From contig NZ_CP102509.1 in NCBI RefSeq assembly GCF_024611995.1, positions 6,882,001 through 6,946,000 of the forward strand: a stretch of 64,000 bases of DNA, read 5' to 3'. Shown piece after piece: positions 24,541-32,410 of the stretch. A program made the position numbers and the translations under genes. Position 1 is the stretch's first letter. Each line of letters begins with the position of its first letter. The notes under the pieces are model-generated. The model saw only the letters and a program-made list of their open reading frames with translations, was not told the DNA's origin and ran no database searches. Origin of the DNA: Streptomyces sp. NBC_00162 (GTDB lineage: Bacteria > Actinomycetota > Actinomycetes > Streptomycetales > Streptomycetaceae).

Positions 24541-25674
24541 ATGCCCGCCGATCGGCCCGTCGCCCTTGACGAGTACCCCATCCACCAGGCACCGCTGTCG
24601 ATGAAGCACCTCGTCAGCGGTGACCGCAACGCCTACGACCGCTGCATCTTCCACGTCTTCGACCACGCCGGCCGCGCCGTCCTCATCCTCGGTCTCGGGG
24701 TCTACCCCAACGCCGGGGTCATCGACGCCTACGCCACCCTCCGCGTCGGGGACGAACTGCTCGCCGTCCGGGCCTCCGACGCCCTCACCGACGACCGCAT
24801 GAACCTCTCCGTCGGCCCGCTCTCCGTTACCGTCGACGTCCCGCTCCGGCAGCTGACCCTGCGCTGCGCCGCCGACCCCGCCGACCCGGACGGGCTCTCG
24901 TACGACGTCACCTGGACCGCCGAGTTCCCCGCCGTCTGGGAGCCCCACCACATCCAGCGGCGCGGCGACCGCCTCATGCTGGAAGGCCGCCGGTTCGTCC
25001 AGGCCGGCAACGTGACCGGCACCATCCGGGCCAAGGGGGAGGAGTTCACCCTCACACCAGGGGAGTGGACCGGTACCCGCGACCGCAGTTGGGGCGTGCG
25101 CCCGATCCCCGGTGAGGACGGCGGCCGGGCCGCCGAGGAGTACCGCCCCGAGGGCTTCCACTGGCTCTGGATACCGGTCCGCTTCGAGGACCGGTTCGTC
25201 ATGGTCATCGCGCAGGAGGACGCCGACGGACACCGCACCCTGAGCGAGGCCCTCCAGGTCTTCCCCGAGGGCAGCGGCCGCCACGACGTGCAACTCGGCT
25301 GGCCGCACACCGAGATCCGCTACCGGCCCGGCACCAGGCACCCCGAGAGCGCCGTCGTCCACCTCACCGACCCGGCCCGCAAGCCCCTCGAACTCGGCGT
25401 GCAGATCCTGAACTCCTCCCCGCTCGCCGTCGGCGCCGGCTACCCGCCCGCCGCCGACTGGCAGCACGGCACCTGGCAGGGACGGGGCTGGGCCGACCGC
25501 CGCGTCTACGACCTCTCCGATCCCGCCGCCCACCCCATGGCCGCCTTCGGGGTCACCGACCACTCGGCCCGCTTCACCCTCGACGGACAGGTCGGTCACG
25601 GCATCTTCGAGCACGGCAGCTTCGGCCGCCACGACCCCAGCGGCTTCGCCGACTACTCCTCCGTAGCCCAGTAA
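24541..25674 (+). CDS. CrtC/AttH-like lipocalin-fold protein (uncertain)
   Basis: This 377-aa soluble protein of beta-rich, Trp-rich sequence contains WTAEFPAVWEPHHIQR, WTGTRDRSWGVRP and FHWLWIPVRFEDRF. The W-x-G-x-RDRSWG type motif and overall length recall hydratases and cyclases of the CrtC/AttH double-lipocalin superfamily. The call is by resemblance only. ATG 24541 follows GGAGGTTCGCC; in-frame ATG 24481 lacks a ribosome site. It precedes a phosphotransferase by 42 bp, a pairing that suggests one pathway acting on a lipid or terpenoid-like compound. Confidence 0.7.
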   Translation: MPADRPVALDEYPIHQAPLSMKHLVSGDRNAYDRCIFHVFDHAGRAVLILGLGVYPNAGVIDAYATLRVGDELLAVRASDALTDDRMNLSVGPLSVTVDVPLRQLTLRCAADPADPDGLSYDVTWTAEFPAVWEPHHIQRRGDRLMLEGRRFVQAGNVTGTIRAKGEEFTLTPGEWTGTRDRSWGVRPIPGEDGGRAAEEYRPEGFHWLWIPVRFEDRFVMVIAQEDADGHRTLSEALQVFPEGSGRHDVQLGWPHTEIRYRPGTRHPESAVVHLTDPARKPLELGVQILNSSPLAVGAGYPPAADWQHGTWQGRGWADRRVYDLSDPAAHPMAAFGVTDHSARFTLDGQVGHGIFEHGSFGRHDPSGFADYSSVAQ

Positions 25675-25716
25675 GCCCGCCAAGCCCAGTCGGACCCGTA
25701 GGAAAGGGGCTCATCC

Positions 25717-26808
25717 ATGGCCACCGCACCACGTCCGCGCACCTCCACCCGGGAACCCGAGGAGCTCGGCCGGCGCCTCGCCGCCTGGCTGGACACCAAA
25801 CTTCCCGGCGCGAAGGTCACCAACGTCTCCGTCCCCGGGTCCAACGGCATGTCCAGCGAGACCCTGCTCTTCGACATAGACCACCCCGACACCCCGCTCC
25901 GCGCCTGTGCGTTGAGGCTTGCCGCCGACCCGGCCGCCTACACCGTCTTCCCGACGTACGACATGCCGCGCCAGCACCGAGTGATGAGCCTGGTCGCCGA
26001 GCACACGGACCTGCCCGTCCCGCGCGTGCAGTGGCTGGAGGAGGACCCGGGGCCGCTCGGGGCGCCGTTCTTCGTGATGGCCCGCGCCGAGGGGCGGGTG
26101 CCGCCCGACGTCATGCCGTACACCTACGAGGGCAACTGGCTGCACGCCGCCACCGACGCCGAGCGCGCCGCGCTCCAGGAGGCGAGCATTTCCCTGCTGG
26201 CCCGCCTGCACGACCAGTTCCCGGGCAAGGAGGCCGAGTTCCTGCTCCCCGAAGGCACGGGCAGCCCGCTGCGCCGGCACGTGGACGCCCAACGCGCCTA
26301 CTACTCCTGGGTGGTGGGCGGACTCGCCCCGTCCCCGCTCATCGAGCGGGCGTTCGCGCGCCTGGAGGAGCTGTGGCCGCGGGACGAGGGCCCGGCGGTT
26401 CTCAACTGGGGGGACGCCCGCATCGGCAACGTCATCTACGACGGCTTCACGCCGGCGGCCGTCCTGGACTGGGAGATGGCGGCGTACGCCCCGCGCGAGG
26501 TGGACCTCGGCTGGACCGTCTACCTCCACCGGTTCTTCCAGGACCTCACCGTCGGCTTCGGCCAGCCCGGACTGCCGGACTTCCTGCGCCGCGAGGACCT
26601 GGAGCGCCGCTACGCGGAACTCACCGGGCACACCCCGCGCGACATGGAGTTCCACACGCTCTACGCGGCGCTGCGGCACGGGATCGTGATGCTGCGCATC
26701 GCCTACCGGCAGGCGCACTTCGGTGAGGTCGAGATCCCGGCGGATCCGGACAGCCTGATCCTGCACCACGCCAGTCTGGCCGCCATGGTGCAGGGAACGT
26801 ACTGGTAA
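25717..26808 (+). CDS. Phosphotransferase family protein (APH fold)
   Basis: This 363-aa aminoglycoside-phosphotransferase-fold kinase is of the type found with acyl-CoA dehydrogenases (ACAD10/11-like). The N-lobe has VPGSNGMSSETLLFDI as the Gly-rich loop. The C-lobe has NWGDARIGNVIYDG, equivalent to the catalytic HGD-x-x-x-N loop but with W-G-D in place of H-G-D, then AVLDWEMAAYAPREVDLGW, the metal-binding D. In mammals such enzymes phosphorylate hydroxyacyl-CoA. ATG 25717 follows AGGAAAGGGGCTCATCC. It is probably co-transcribed with the preceding gene. Confidence 0.85.
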   Translation: MATAPRPRTSTREPEELGRRLAAWLDTKLPGAKVTNVSVPGSNGMSSETLLFDIDHPDTPLRACALRLAADPAAYTVFPTYDMPRQHRVMSLVAEHTDLPVPRVQWLEEDPGPLGAPFFVMARAEGRVPPDVMPYTYEGNWLHAATDAERAALQEASISLLARLHDQFPGKEAEFLLPEGTGSPLRRHVDAQRAYYSWVVGGLAPSPLIERAFARLEELWPRDEGPAVLNWGDARIGNVIYDGFTPAAVLDWEMAAYAPREVDLGWTVYLHRFFQDLTVGFGQPGLPDFLRREDLERRYAELTGHTPRDMEFHTLYAALRHGIVMLRIAYRQAHFGEVEIPADPDSLILHHASLAAMVQGTYW

Positions 26809-26863
26809 GAGGCCTGGCAGACGTCAGGGCAGGAGCCCTGGCAGGAGCCCGGCAGCAGTCGGG

Positions 26864-27322
26864 TCAGGCCGCCTGCGCGTGCTCCCGGCGCGTCTGCGGC
26901 AGCAGCGGGCCCATCACGCGCACCGGACGCGAGCCCGGACCGCCGACGTGCGAGAAGGGCTGCGTCCGCCAGTCGAGCCCCTGCGGCAGGTTCATCAGGA
27001 TCACGGGCTCCAGTTCCTGCACCTCCACCGGCTGGATCATGCCGACGGTGGGCAGCGCGTCGCCGACGGGGCGCCCGGTGCCCGCGCACACCGTGAGCCC
27101 GAAGGGGTTCCACGGGGTCAGGCAGAGGGCGTGCTGCGGCAGGTACTCCTCGTCGGCGACGAGGGCGATCGACTGGCCGCAGTCGGGGCAGACCGCGTGG
27201 TGGATGTCGAAACCCTCGCTGTCGTCGAGGTATTCGCCGTCTTCGGCGTACGCGCCGTCTCCGGGATCGAGCGGTTCCAGGGGCTCCGGTTCGGTGCGAC
27301 CGGCGCGCTTGGTGTTCAGCAT
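26864..27322 (-). CDS. Conserved hypothetical protein with CxxC motif
   Basis: This 152-aa acidic protein has a C-P-D-C-G motif near residue 45 and two further cysteines (ALCLTPWNPFGLTVC) about 25 and 36 residues on, which could bind one zinc. The N-terminal 35 residues are acidic low complexity (EPEPLEPLDPGDGAYAEDGE). Function unknown. ATG 27322 is preceded by GGGGGAG. It diverges from the lrp-type regulator and converges with the phosphotransferase. Confidence 0.7.
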   Translation of the reverse strand: MLNTKRAGRTEPEPLEPLDPGDGAYAEDGEYLDDSEGFDIHHAVCPDCGQSIALVADEEYLPQHALCLTPWNPFGLTVCAGTGRPVGDALPTVGMIQPVEVQELEPVILMNLPQGLDWRTQPFSHVGGPGSRPVRVMGPLLPQTRREHAQAA

Positions 27323-27440
27323 GGATGTACTCCCCCTTGGGTGGGCCGGGCGGGCAGGTTCTTCGGCCTCGGCCACAGCAAGCACTTCCCGTCGCGCGGC
27401 ACGAGTAACCACAACAGCCCGCCGGACGCCCGCATACGCT

Positions 27441-27456
27441 TGTGGCCTTGGTCACA
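27441..27456. promoter_or_regulatory. Candidate Lrp-type operator in the divergent promoter region
   Basis: TGTGGCC-TT-GGTCACA is a 16-bp inverted repeat with one mismatch between arms, midway between the divergent CxxC-protein gene and the Lrp gene. Lrp/AsnC regulators usually bind next to their own gene. The assignment is by position only. Confidence 0.35.
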
Positions 27457-27530
27457 TGCCCGGCGCAGATGCCTCCAGTGGGCGGACAGCACTGTGCCTG
27501 GAGAGCCCTTGGGCCTTAGGTTGAGCGGCT

Positions 27531-27980
27531 ATGAGCGCAATGGAGGAGCTGGACCGCCAGATCGTGGATCTGCTCGTGCGGGACGGGCGGATGAGTTACA
27601 CGGATCTGGGCAAGGCCACCGGACTGTCCACGTCGGCGGTCCATCAGCGAGTACGCCGGCTGGAACAGCGCGGTGTGATCCGCGGCTACGCGGCCGTGGT
27701 CGACCCCGAGGCCGTCGGCCTGCCGCTGACCGCCTTCATCTCGGTCAAGCCGTTCGACCCGAGCGCCCCGGACGACATCGCCGACCGGCTCGCCGGCGTG
27801 CCCGAGATCGAGGCATGCCACAGCGTCGCGGGCGACGAGAACTACATCCTCAAGGTCCGCGTCGCGACCCCCCTGGAGCTCGAAGACCTCCTGGGCCGCC
27901 TGCGCGCCCTCGCGCACGTCTCGACGCGCACGACGGTGGTCCTGTCCACCCCGTACGAGGCACGCCCGCCCCGCGTCTAG
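27531..27980 (+). CDS. Lrp/AsnC-family regulator
   Basis: This 149-aa protein has an N-terminal helix-turn-helix (MEELDRQIVDLLVRDGRMSYTDLGKATGLSTSAVHQRVRRLE, residues 4-44) and a C-terminal RAM ligand domain (about 65-140, with AFISVKPFDP and VAGDENYILKVRV). Such regulators respond to amino acids. The stop TAG is part of the CTAG that begins the MITE-like element, so insertion may have set or moved the original stop. The true wild-type C-terminus cannot be inferred here. Confidence 0.92.
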   Translation: MSAMEELDRQIVDLLVRDGRMSYTDLGKATGLSTSAVHQRVRRLEQRGVIRGYAAVVDPEAVGLPLTAFISVKPFDPSAPDDIADRLAGVPEIEACHSVAGDENYILKVRVATPLELEDLLGRLRALAHVSTRTTVVLSTPYEARPPRV

Positions 27981-28154
27981 GTCGTGTCGTCAAAGTCCCG
28001 TCTGGCTGGCGGGGCCTGGCACGCACGCTCGCCGCGTTGTCGTCGGTCGTCGATGCTCCGCATGGACTCCCTCCTCCGCCTTGCGATCGCACGCACCAGG
28101 CCCCGCCAGCCCCGCCCTTCGGGCGGCCGGCGCTACTTTGACGACACTCCCTAG
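27977..28154. mobile_element. MITE-like element with 20-bp terminal inverted repeats
   Basis: The element of 178 bp starts CTAGGTCGTGTCGTCAAAGT (27977-27996) and ends with its reverse complement, differing at 2 of 20 positions (28135-28154). A perfect inner stem pairs GGCTGGCGGGGCCTGG (28004-28019) with CCAGGCCCCGCCAGCC (28096-28111). CTAG at both ends fits TA-targeting IS630/Tc1-type transposition. It carries no gene and would need a transposase in trans. Confidence 0.8.
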
Positions 28155-28212
28155 CGGGACCGAAGGGACCCGGCGGTCGGGCGGGGCCCGGCGACGCGCG
28201 AGACTGGTCCGC

Positions 28213-29841
28213 ATGACTGACCGCACCGCCCACTCCGCCGACGCCGCCGGAGCACCGACCAGGACCGTCCTCCTCCGCGGGGGCGAGGTACACAGCCCCG
28301 CAGACCCCTTCGCCACGGCGATGGTGGTCGAGCGCGGTCACATCGCCTGGGTCGGCTCCGAGGGCGCGGCCGACGCCTTCGCGCAGGGCGTGGACGAGGT
28401 CGTCGACCTCGGAGGGGCGCTCGTCACGCCCGCCTTCACCGACGCCCACGTCCACACCACCTCCGCCGGCCTCGCGCTCACCGGGCTGGACCTCTCCGCC
28501 GCGCCGTCCCTGACCGCCGCGCTGGACCTCGTACGCGCCTACGCCGCGAGCCGTCCCGCCGACCGGGTGCTCCTCGGGCACGGCTGGGACGCCGCGCGCT
28601 GGCCCGAGCGGCGCGCCCCGCGCCGTGCCGAGCTCGACGCAGCGGCGGGGGGCAGGCCGCTCTACCTCAGCCGCATCGACGTGCACTCGGCGGTGGTCAC
28701 CACGGCCCTGCTGGACCTCGTACCCGGCGTGACCCCGGACGGCGACCAGCCGCTGACCCGTGACGCCCACCACGCCGTGCGCGCCGCCGCCCTGGCGGCC
28801 GTCACCCCCGCCCAGCGCGCCGAGGCCCAGCGGGCCGCCCTGGACCGGGCCGCCTCGCTCGGCATCGGTTCCGTGCACGAGTGCGGCGGGCCCGGGATCT
28901 CCTCCGCCGAGGACTTCGCCGCCCTGCTGGCGCTGGCGGCGGAGCGGCCCGGGCCGCGCGTCTTCGGGTACTGGGCGGACCGGGACCTCGACCAGGCCAA
29001 GGCGCTCGGCGCGGTCGGCGCGGCCGGGGACCTGTTCGTCGACGGGGCCCTCGGCTCGCACACCGCGTGCCTGCACGCCCCGTACGCCGACGCCCCGCAC
29101 ACCGGTACCGGCTACCTCGACGCGCGCGCGGTCGCGGAGCACGTCGCCGCCTGCACCGAGGCGGGCCTCCAGGCCGGGTTCCACGCCATCGGCGACGCCG
29201 CCATCACCGCCGTCGTGGAGGGTGTCCGCGCCGCCGCCGAGAAGGTCGGCCTGGCCCGGGTCCGCGCCGCCCGGCACCGCGTCGAGCACGCCGAGATGAT
29301 GACCCCCGCCACCATCGCCGCCTTCGCGGAGCTGGGCCTGACCGCGTCCGTGCAGCCCGCCTTCGACGCGGCCTGGGGCGGCGAGGACGGCATGTACGCC
29401 GACCGGCTGGGCGCCGAGCGGGCTCGCACCCTGAACCCGTACGCGGCCCTGCTCAAGGCCGGTGTCCCGCTGGCCTTCGGCTCGGACGCGCCCGTCACCC
29501 CGCTCGACCCGTGGGGCACCGTCCGGGCGGCCGCCTTCCACCGCACCCCCGAGCACCGCATCTCCGTCCGGGCCGCCTTCACCGCCCACACCCGGGGCGG
29601 CTGGCGGGCGCTGGGCCGCGACGACGCGGGGGTCCTGGTCCCCGGCGCCCCGGCCGACTACGCCGTCTGGCAGACCGCCGAACTGGTCGTCCAGGCCCCC
29701 GACGACCGGGTCGCCCGCTGGTCCACCGACCCCCGCTCCGGGACCCCCGGACTGCCCGATCTGACCCCCGGCGCCGAGCTCCCGGTGTGCCTGGCGACCG
29801 TGGTCGGCGGGCGGGAGGTATTCGTACGCCCACAGGGGTGA
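28213..29841 (+). CDS. Amidohydrolase family protein (YtcJ-like)
   Basis: This 542-aa metal-dependent hydrolase is of the amidohydrolase superfamily. The N-terminal beta-sandwich segment (VLLRGGEVHSPADPFATAMVVERGHIAWVGS) is followed by the metal motif TDAHVH near residue 77. A HAIGDAAI segment, RHRVEHAEM and the C-terminal FGSDAPV, which supplies the last metal Asp, come later. YtcJ-like members are typically 500-560 aa and have unknown natural substrates. ATG 28213 gives the normal family N-terminus. It begins 58 bp after the MITE-like element. Confidence 0.9.
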   Translation: MTDRTAHSADAAGAPTRTVLLRGGEVHSPADPFATAMVVERGHIAWVGSEGAADAFAQGVDEVVDLGGALVTPAFTDAHVHTTSAGLALTGLDLSAAPSLTAALDLVRAYAASRPADRVLLGHGWDAARWPERRAPRRAELDAAAGGRPLYLSRIDVHSAVVTTALLDLVPGVTPDGDQPLTRDAHHAVRAAALAAVTPAQRAEAQRAALDRAASLGIGSVHECGGPGISSAEDFAALLALAAERPGPRVFGYWADRDLDQAKALGAVGAAGDLFVDGALGSHTACLHAPYADAPHTGTGYLDARAVAEHVAACTEAGLQAGFHAIGDAAITAVVEGVRAAAEKVGLARVRAARHRVEHAEMMTPATIAAFAELGLTASVQPAFDAAWGGEDGMYADRLGAERARTLNPYAALLKAGVPLAFGSDAPVTPLDPWGTVRAAAFHRTPEHRISVRAAFTAHTRGGWRALGRDDAGVLVPGAPADYAVWQTAELVVQAPDDRVARWSTDPRSGTPGLPDLTPGAELPVCLATVVGGREVFVRPQG

Positions 29842-30169
29842 TCCGGCGAGCCTCGGTTCGGTGCGGGCGCCCGGACCCGGATAGGTTCGGCCGGGTCCAC
29901 CACAGGACGTCCGTGCCGGACGGATCCGTCTGCTCAGCGCGCCCGCGCCTCGGGGGCGAGGGAAGGTTTCGCCGGTGGGGGCACCCCCAGCGCTACCGGG
30001 GGAGGGTGGCCCCAGTTCGGGGCCCGGCGGTCCAGTAGACAACGGTCACGGCGGCCCGCAGCCAGCGGGAGTCCGACCGGCCCGAAGGACCGCGGGCCCC
30101 GATCACTGTTCTAAAGTCATTGACTGCGACCAGACCTACAGGACGTGCAAGAGCACAAAAGGGGACTCA
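29842..30169. other. Intergenic region before ppm1
   Basis: No gene is seen in these 328 bp. A hairpin GGACCCGG (29873-29880) / CCGGGTCC (29891-29898) may terminate the amidohydrolase transcript. The last 70 bp before ppm1 are less GC-rich (TTCTAAAGTCATTGACTGC) and probably hold its promoter, but no -35/-10 pair is convincing. Confidence 0.5.
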
Positions 30170-30979
30170 GTGAGCGACGGCGGACAGCGGACCTACGGGC
30201 CGCTCGGTACGGCCTTGGTGATCATTCCGACCTACAACGAGGCGGAGAACATCGGGCTGATCGTCGGCCGCGTCCGCGCGGCGGTGCCCGAGGCCCACAT
30301 CCTGGTCGCCGACGACAACAGCCCGGACGGCACCGGCAAGCTCGCCGACGAGCTGGCGGTGGGCGACGACCACGTGCACGTCCTGCACCGCAAGGGCAAG
30401 GAGGGCCTCGGAGCCGCCTACCTGGCCGGCTTCGTCTGGGCCCTGGAGGCCGGCTACGGCGTGATCGTCGAGATGGACGCCGACGGCTCCCACCAGCCGG
30501 AGGAGCTGCCGCGCCTGCTCACCGCGCTGACCGGCGCCGACCTGGTGCTGGGCTCCCGCTGGGTGCCGGGCGGCCGCGTCGTCAACTGGCCCAAGAGCCG
30601 CGAGATCCTCTCGCGCGGCGGTTCCACGTACTCCCGGCTGATGCTGAACGTCCCGATCCGCGACGTGACCGGCGGCTACCGGGCCTTCCGCCGCGAGACC
30701 CTGGAGGGCCTGGGGCTGGACGAGGTGGCCTCCGCGGGCTACTGCTTCCAGGTCGACCTGGCCCGCAGGGCCGTGCAGAAGGGTTTCCGCGTCGTGGAGG
30801 TCCCGATCACCTTCGTCGAGCGCGAGTTCGGCGACAGCAAGATGAGCAAGGACATCGTGGTGGAGGCCCTGTGGCGGGTCACCCAGTGGGGCCTCAAGGC
30901 CCAGGCGGCCAAGCTGCTCCCCGGCAAGGCCTCCAAGGCCGCCCCCAAGGCCGCGCCCAAGGACACCGACAAGGCCTGA
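30170..30979 (+). CDS. ppm1: Polyprenol phosphate mannosyltransferase Ppm1
   Basis: This 269-aa GT2 transferase makes polyprenol-phosphate-mannose from GDP-mannose at the cytosolic membrane face, the donor for protein O-mannosylation in Streptomyces. It shows IIPTYNEAENIGLIV, ADDNSPDGTGKLAD, the DxD-like EMDADGSHQPEELP and the acceptor region REFGDSKMSK. The C-terminal 30 residues are Lys/Ala-rich. GTG 30170 follows AAAAGGGGACTCA. Unlike mycobacterial Ppm1 it has no fused N-acyltransferase membrane domain. It precedes fxsA, with a terminator-like hairpin in between. Confidence 0.92.
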   Translation: MSDGGQRTYGPLGTALVIIPTYNEAENIGLIVGRVRAAVPEAHILVADDNSPDGTGKLADELAVGDDHVHVLHRKGKEGLGAAYLAGFVWALEAGYGVIVEMDADGSHQPEELPRLLTALTGADLVLGSRWVPGGRVVNWPKSREILSRGGSTYSRLMLNVPIRDVTGGYRAFRRETLEGLGLDEVASAGYCFQVDLARRAVQKGFRVVEVPITFVEREFGDSKMSKDIVVEALWRVTQWGLKAQAAKLLPGKASKAAPKAAPKDTDKA

Positions 30980-30983
30980 CCGG

Positions 30984-31009
30984 CCGGACACCCCTTAGGG
31001 GATGTCCGG
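30984..31009 (+). terminator. Hairpin after ppm1
   Basis: CCGGACA CCCC (30984-30994) pairs with GGGG A TGTCCGG (30998-31009) around TTA. This compact GC stem lies 4 bp after the ppm1 stop. Confidence 0.75.
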
Positions 31010-31058
31010 TACCTCCGGCTGAGGCTGCTTTTACGCAGACCCAGGCACACTGGAGGGT

Positions 31059-31643
31059 ATGACGACCGGCGTTCCCACTACCCCGACGGCCCCCCGGCAG
31101 CGGCGCTCACCCGCCCGTACGTTCCTCCCCCTGGCGGTCGCCGCCTGGCTGATCCTGGAGATCTGGCTGCTCGGCCTGGTCGCGGGCGCAGCCGGCGGGC
31201 TCACCGTCGCCGCGCTGCTCGCGGGCGGGATGGTTCTGGGCGTGGTGGTCATCAAGCGCGCGGGGCGCCGTGCCTTCAAGAACCTGACCGACACCTTCCA
31301 GCAGGCGCAGCAGGGCGTGCAGCCCACCCCGCAGCAGCCCGGCCGGGGCAATGGCCTCACCATGCTGGCGGGCCTGCTCCTGATCGTGCCGGGCCTGCTC
31401 TCCGACGTGGCGGGCCTGCTCTGTCTGCTTCCGCCCGTCCGCGCGTGGATCGGCCGCCGTGCGGCCCGCTCGCTGGAGCGGAAGATGGCCTCGGCCCCCG
31501 CCGGGACCTTCGGCGACGCCTTCCAGCAGGCCCGCATCCACTACCCCGACGGCAAGGTCGTCCAGGGCGAGGTCATCCGGGAGGACCGGCCCGGGCAGCC
31601 GCAGGGGCCGGACACGGGCTATCGCCCGCCGCTCGCCCCGTAG
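31059..31643 (+). CDS. fxsA: FxsA-family membrane protein
   Basis: This 194-aa protein has the FxsA membrane domain: four hydrophobic segments between residues 20 and 130 (FLPLAVAAWLILEIWLLGLVA, GGLTVAALLAGGMVLGVVVI and TMLAGLLLIVPGLLSDVAGL), with the typical PGxLSDxxGLLCLLPPVR ending. A cytosolic tail of 60 residues follows. E. coli FxsA suppresses F-plasmid exclusion of phage T7; the role in Streptomyces is unknown. It converges on rbpA, and a perfect hairpin separates them. Confidence 0.9.
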   Translation: MTTGVPTTPTAPRQRRSPARTFLPLAVAAWLILEIWLLGLVAGAAGGLTVAALLAGGMVLGVVVIKRAGRRAFKNLTDTFQQAQQGVQPTPQQPGRGNGLTMLAGLLLIVPGLLSDVAGLLCLLPPVRAWIGRRAARSLERKMASAPAGTFGDAFQQARIHYPDGKVVQGEVIREDRPGQPQGPDTGYRPPLAP

Positions 31644-31657
31644 CCCCGGAACGACAA

Positions 31658-31708
31658 AACAGCCGAGGGGCCCCGCCACACGGTGTGTGGCGGGGCCCCT
31701 CGGCTGTT
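31658..31708. terminator. Perfect 22-bp bidirectional terminator between fxsA and rbpA
   Basis: CAGCCGAGGGGCCCCGCCAC plus AC (31660-31681) pairs without mismatch with 31685-31706 around a 3-nt loop. Flanking AA/TT pairs give AAAAC on one side and GTTGT on the other. It serves both convergent genes. Confidence 0.93.
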
Positions 31709-31722
31709 GTCTCGTCCGGCTG

Positions 31723-32097
31723 TCAGGCGGACTTGCGGCTGTCCCGCGGATGCACGGCAATGTTCATGGCGCCGGAACGAAGGACCGCCAGCCTCTCGGC
31801 CAGCACTTCCTCCAGCTCCTCGCGGGTGCGCCGCTCCATGAGCATGTCCCAGTGCGTTCGCGCAGGCTTGCCCTTCTTCTCTTCGGGCCCGTCCCCGTCC
31901 ACCAGGAGTGCCATGGCGCCGCACGCCTTGCACTCCCACTCCGGCGGAATGTCTGCCTCAACCGAGAACGGCATCTCAAATCGATGTCCGTTCTGGCATG
32001 CGTACTCCACCGCCTGGCGCGGGGCCAGATCGATGCCGCGGTCCGTCTCGTAGCTGGTAACCACGAGGCGCGTACCGCGGAGAGCTCGCTCACTCAT
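31723..32097 (-). CDS. rbpA: RNA polymerase-binding protein RbpA
   Basis: This 124-aa actinobacterial transcription factor binds principal sigma factors and RNA polymerase beta and stimulates open-complex formation. The central zinc-type domain shows C-x10-H-x14-C-x2-C spacing from EYACQNGHRFEMPF to WECKACG. The basic linker and C-terminal sigma-interacting helices (RTHWDMLMERRTREELEEVLAERLA) follow. The length and start match S. coelicolor RbpA. ATG 32097 follows GGGAGG. Two promoters are visible upstream, one with the SigR consensus. Confidence 0.97.
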   Translation of the reverse strand: MSERALRGTRLVVTSYETDRGIDLAPRQAVEYACQNGHRFEMPFSVEADIPPEWECKACGAMALLVDGDGPEEKKGKPARTHWDMLMERRTREELEEVLAERLAVLRSGAMNIAVHPRDSRKSA

Positions 32098-32158
32098 GAA
32101 TCGTGCCTCCCGGGCTTGTCGCCCACAGGACAGGTGTCGCTGTCGTCGTCATCCGGTC

Positions 32159-32184
32159 AACGTCCGGTCGGCGGTATAGATTCC
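32159..32184 (-). promoter_or_regulatory. SigR-type promoter of rbpA
   Basis: On the minus strand GGAAT (32184-32180), exactly 18 bp, then GTT (32161-32159). This is the consensus of the thiol-oxidative-stress sigma factor SigR. It would start transcription about 55 nt upstream of rbpA. rbpA is a known SigR target in S. coelicolor. Confidence 0.88.
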
Positions 32185-32221
32185 CGCTCCGGGTCACGCG
32201 TCGCCCGTCGTGCCGCCCCTT

Positions 32222-32266
32222 GTTGTACCCACCAATGCCCGTTTTGTCACATCTGGCAGCAGATGT
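32222..32266 (-). promoter_or_regulatory. Second (housekeeping-like) rbpA promoter with inverted repeat
   Basis: GTGACA (32250-32245), 17 bp, TACAAC (32227-32222) on the minus strand. Touching the -35 is the inverted repeat ACATCTG (32249-32255) / CAGATGT (32260-32266). A second GTGACA lies 19 bp further upstream. The remaining bases up to 32410 hold no gene. Confidence 0.6.
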
Positions 32267-32410
32267 CACCCAACGTCTACACTTCTTTAGCGCGCAGTAA
32301 CGGTCCGCCTGGCAGGCCAAAGGCGTACACTACCGGCCCTTGGCTTCAACGTCTAAATCCGTTCGGAATTCGTTCGTGGATCCGGGCCGTGCGCACTCGC
32401 GGATCCGCTC

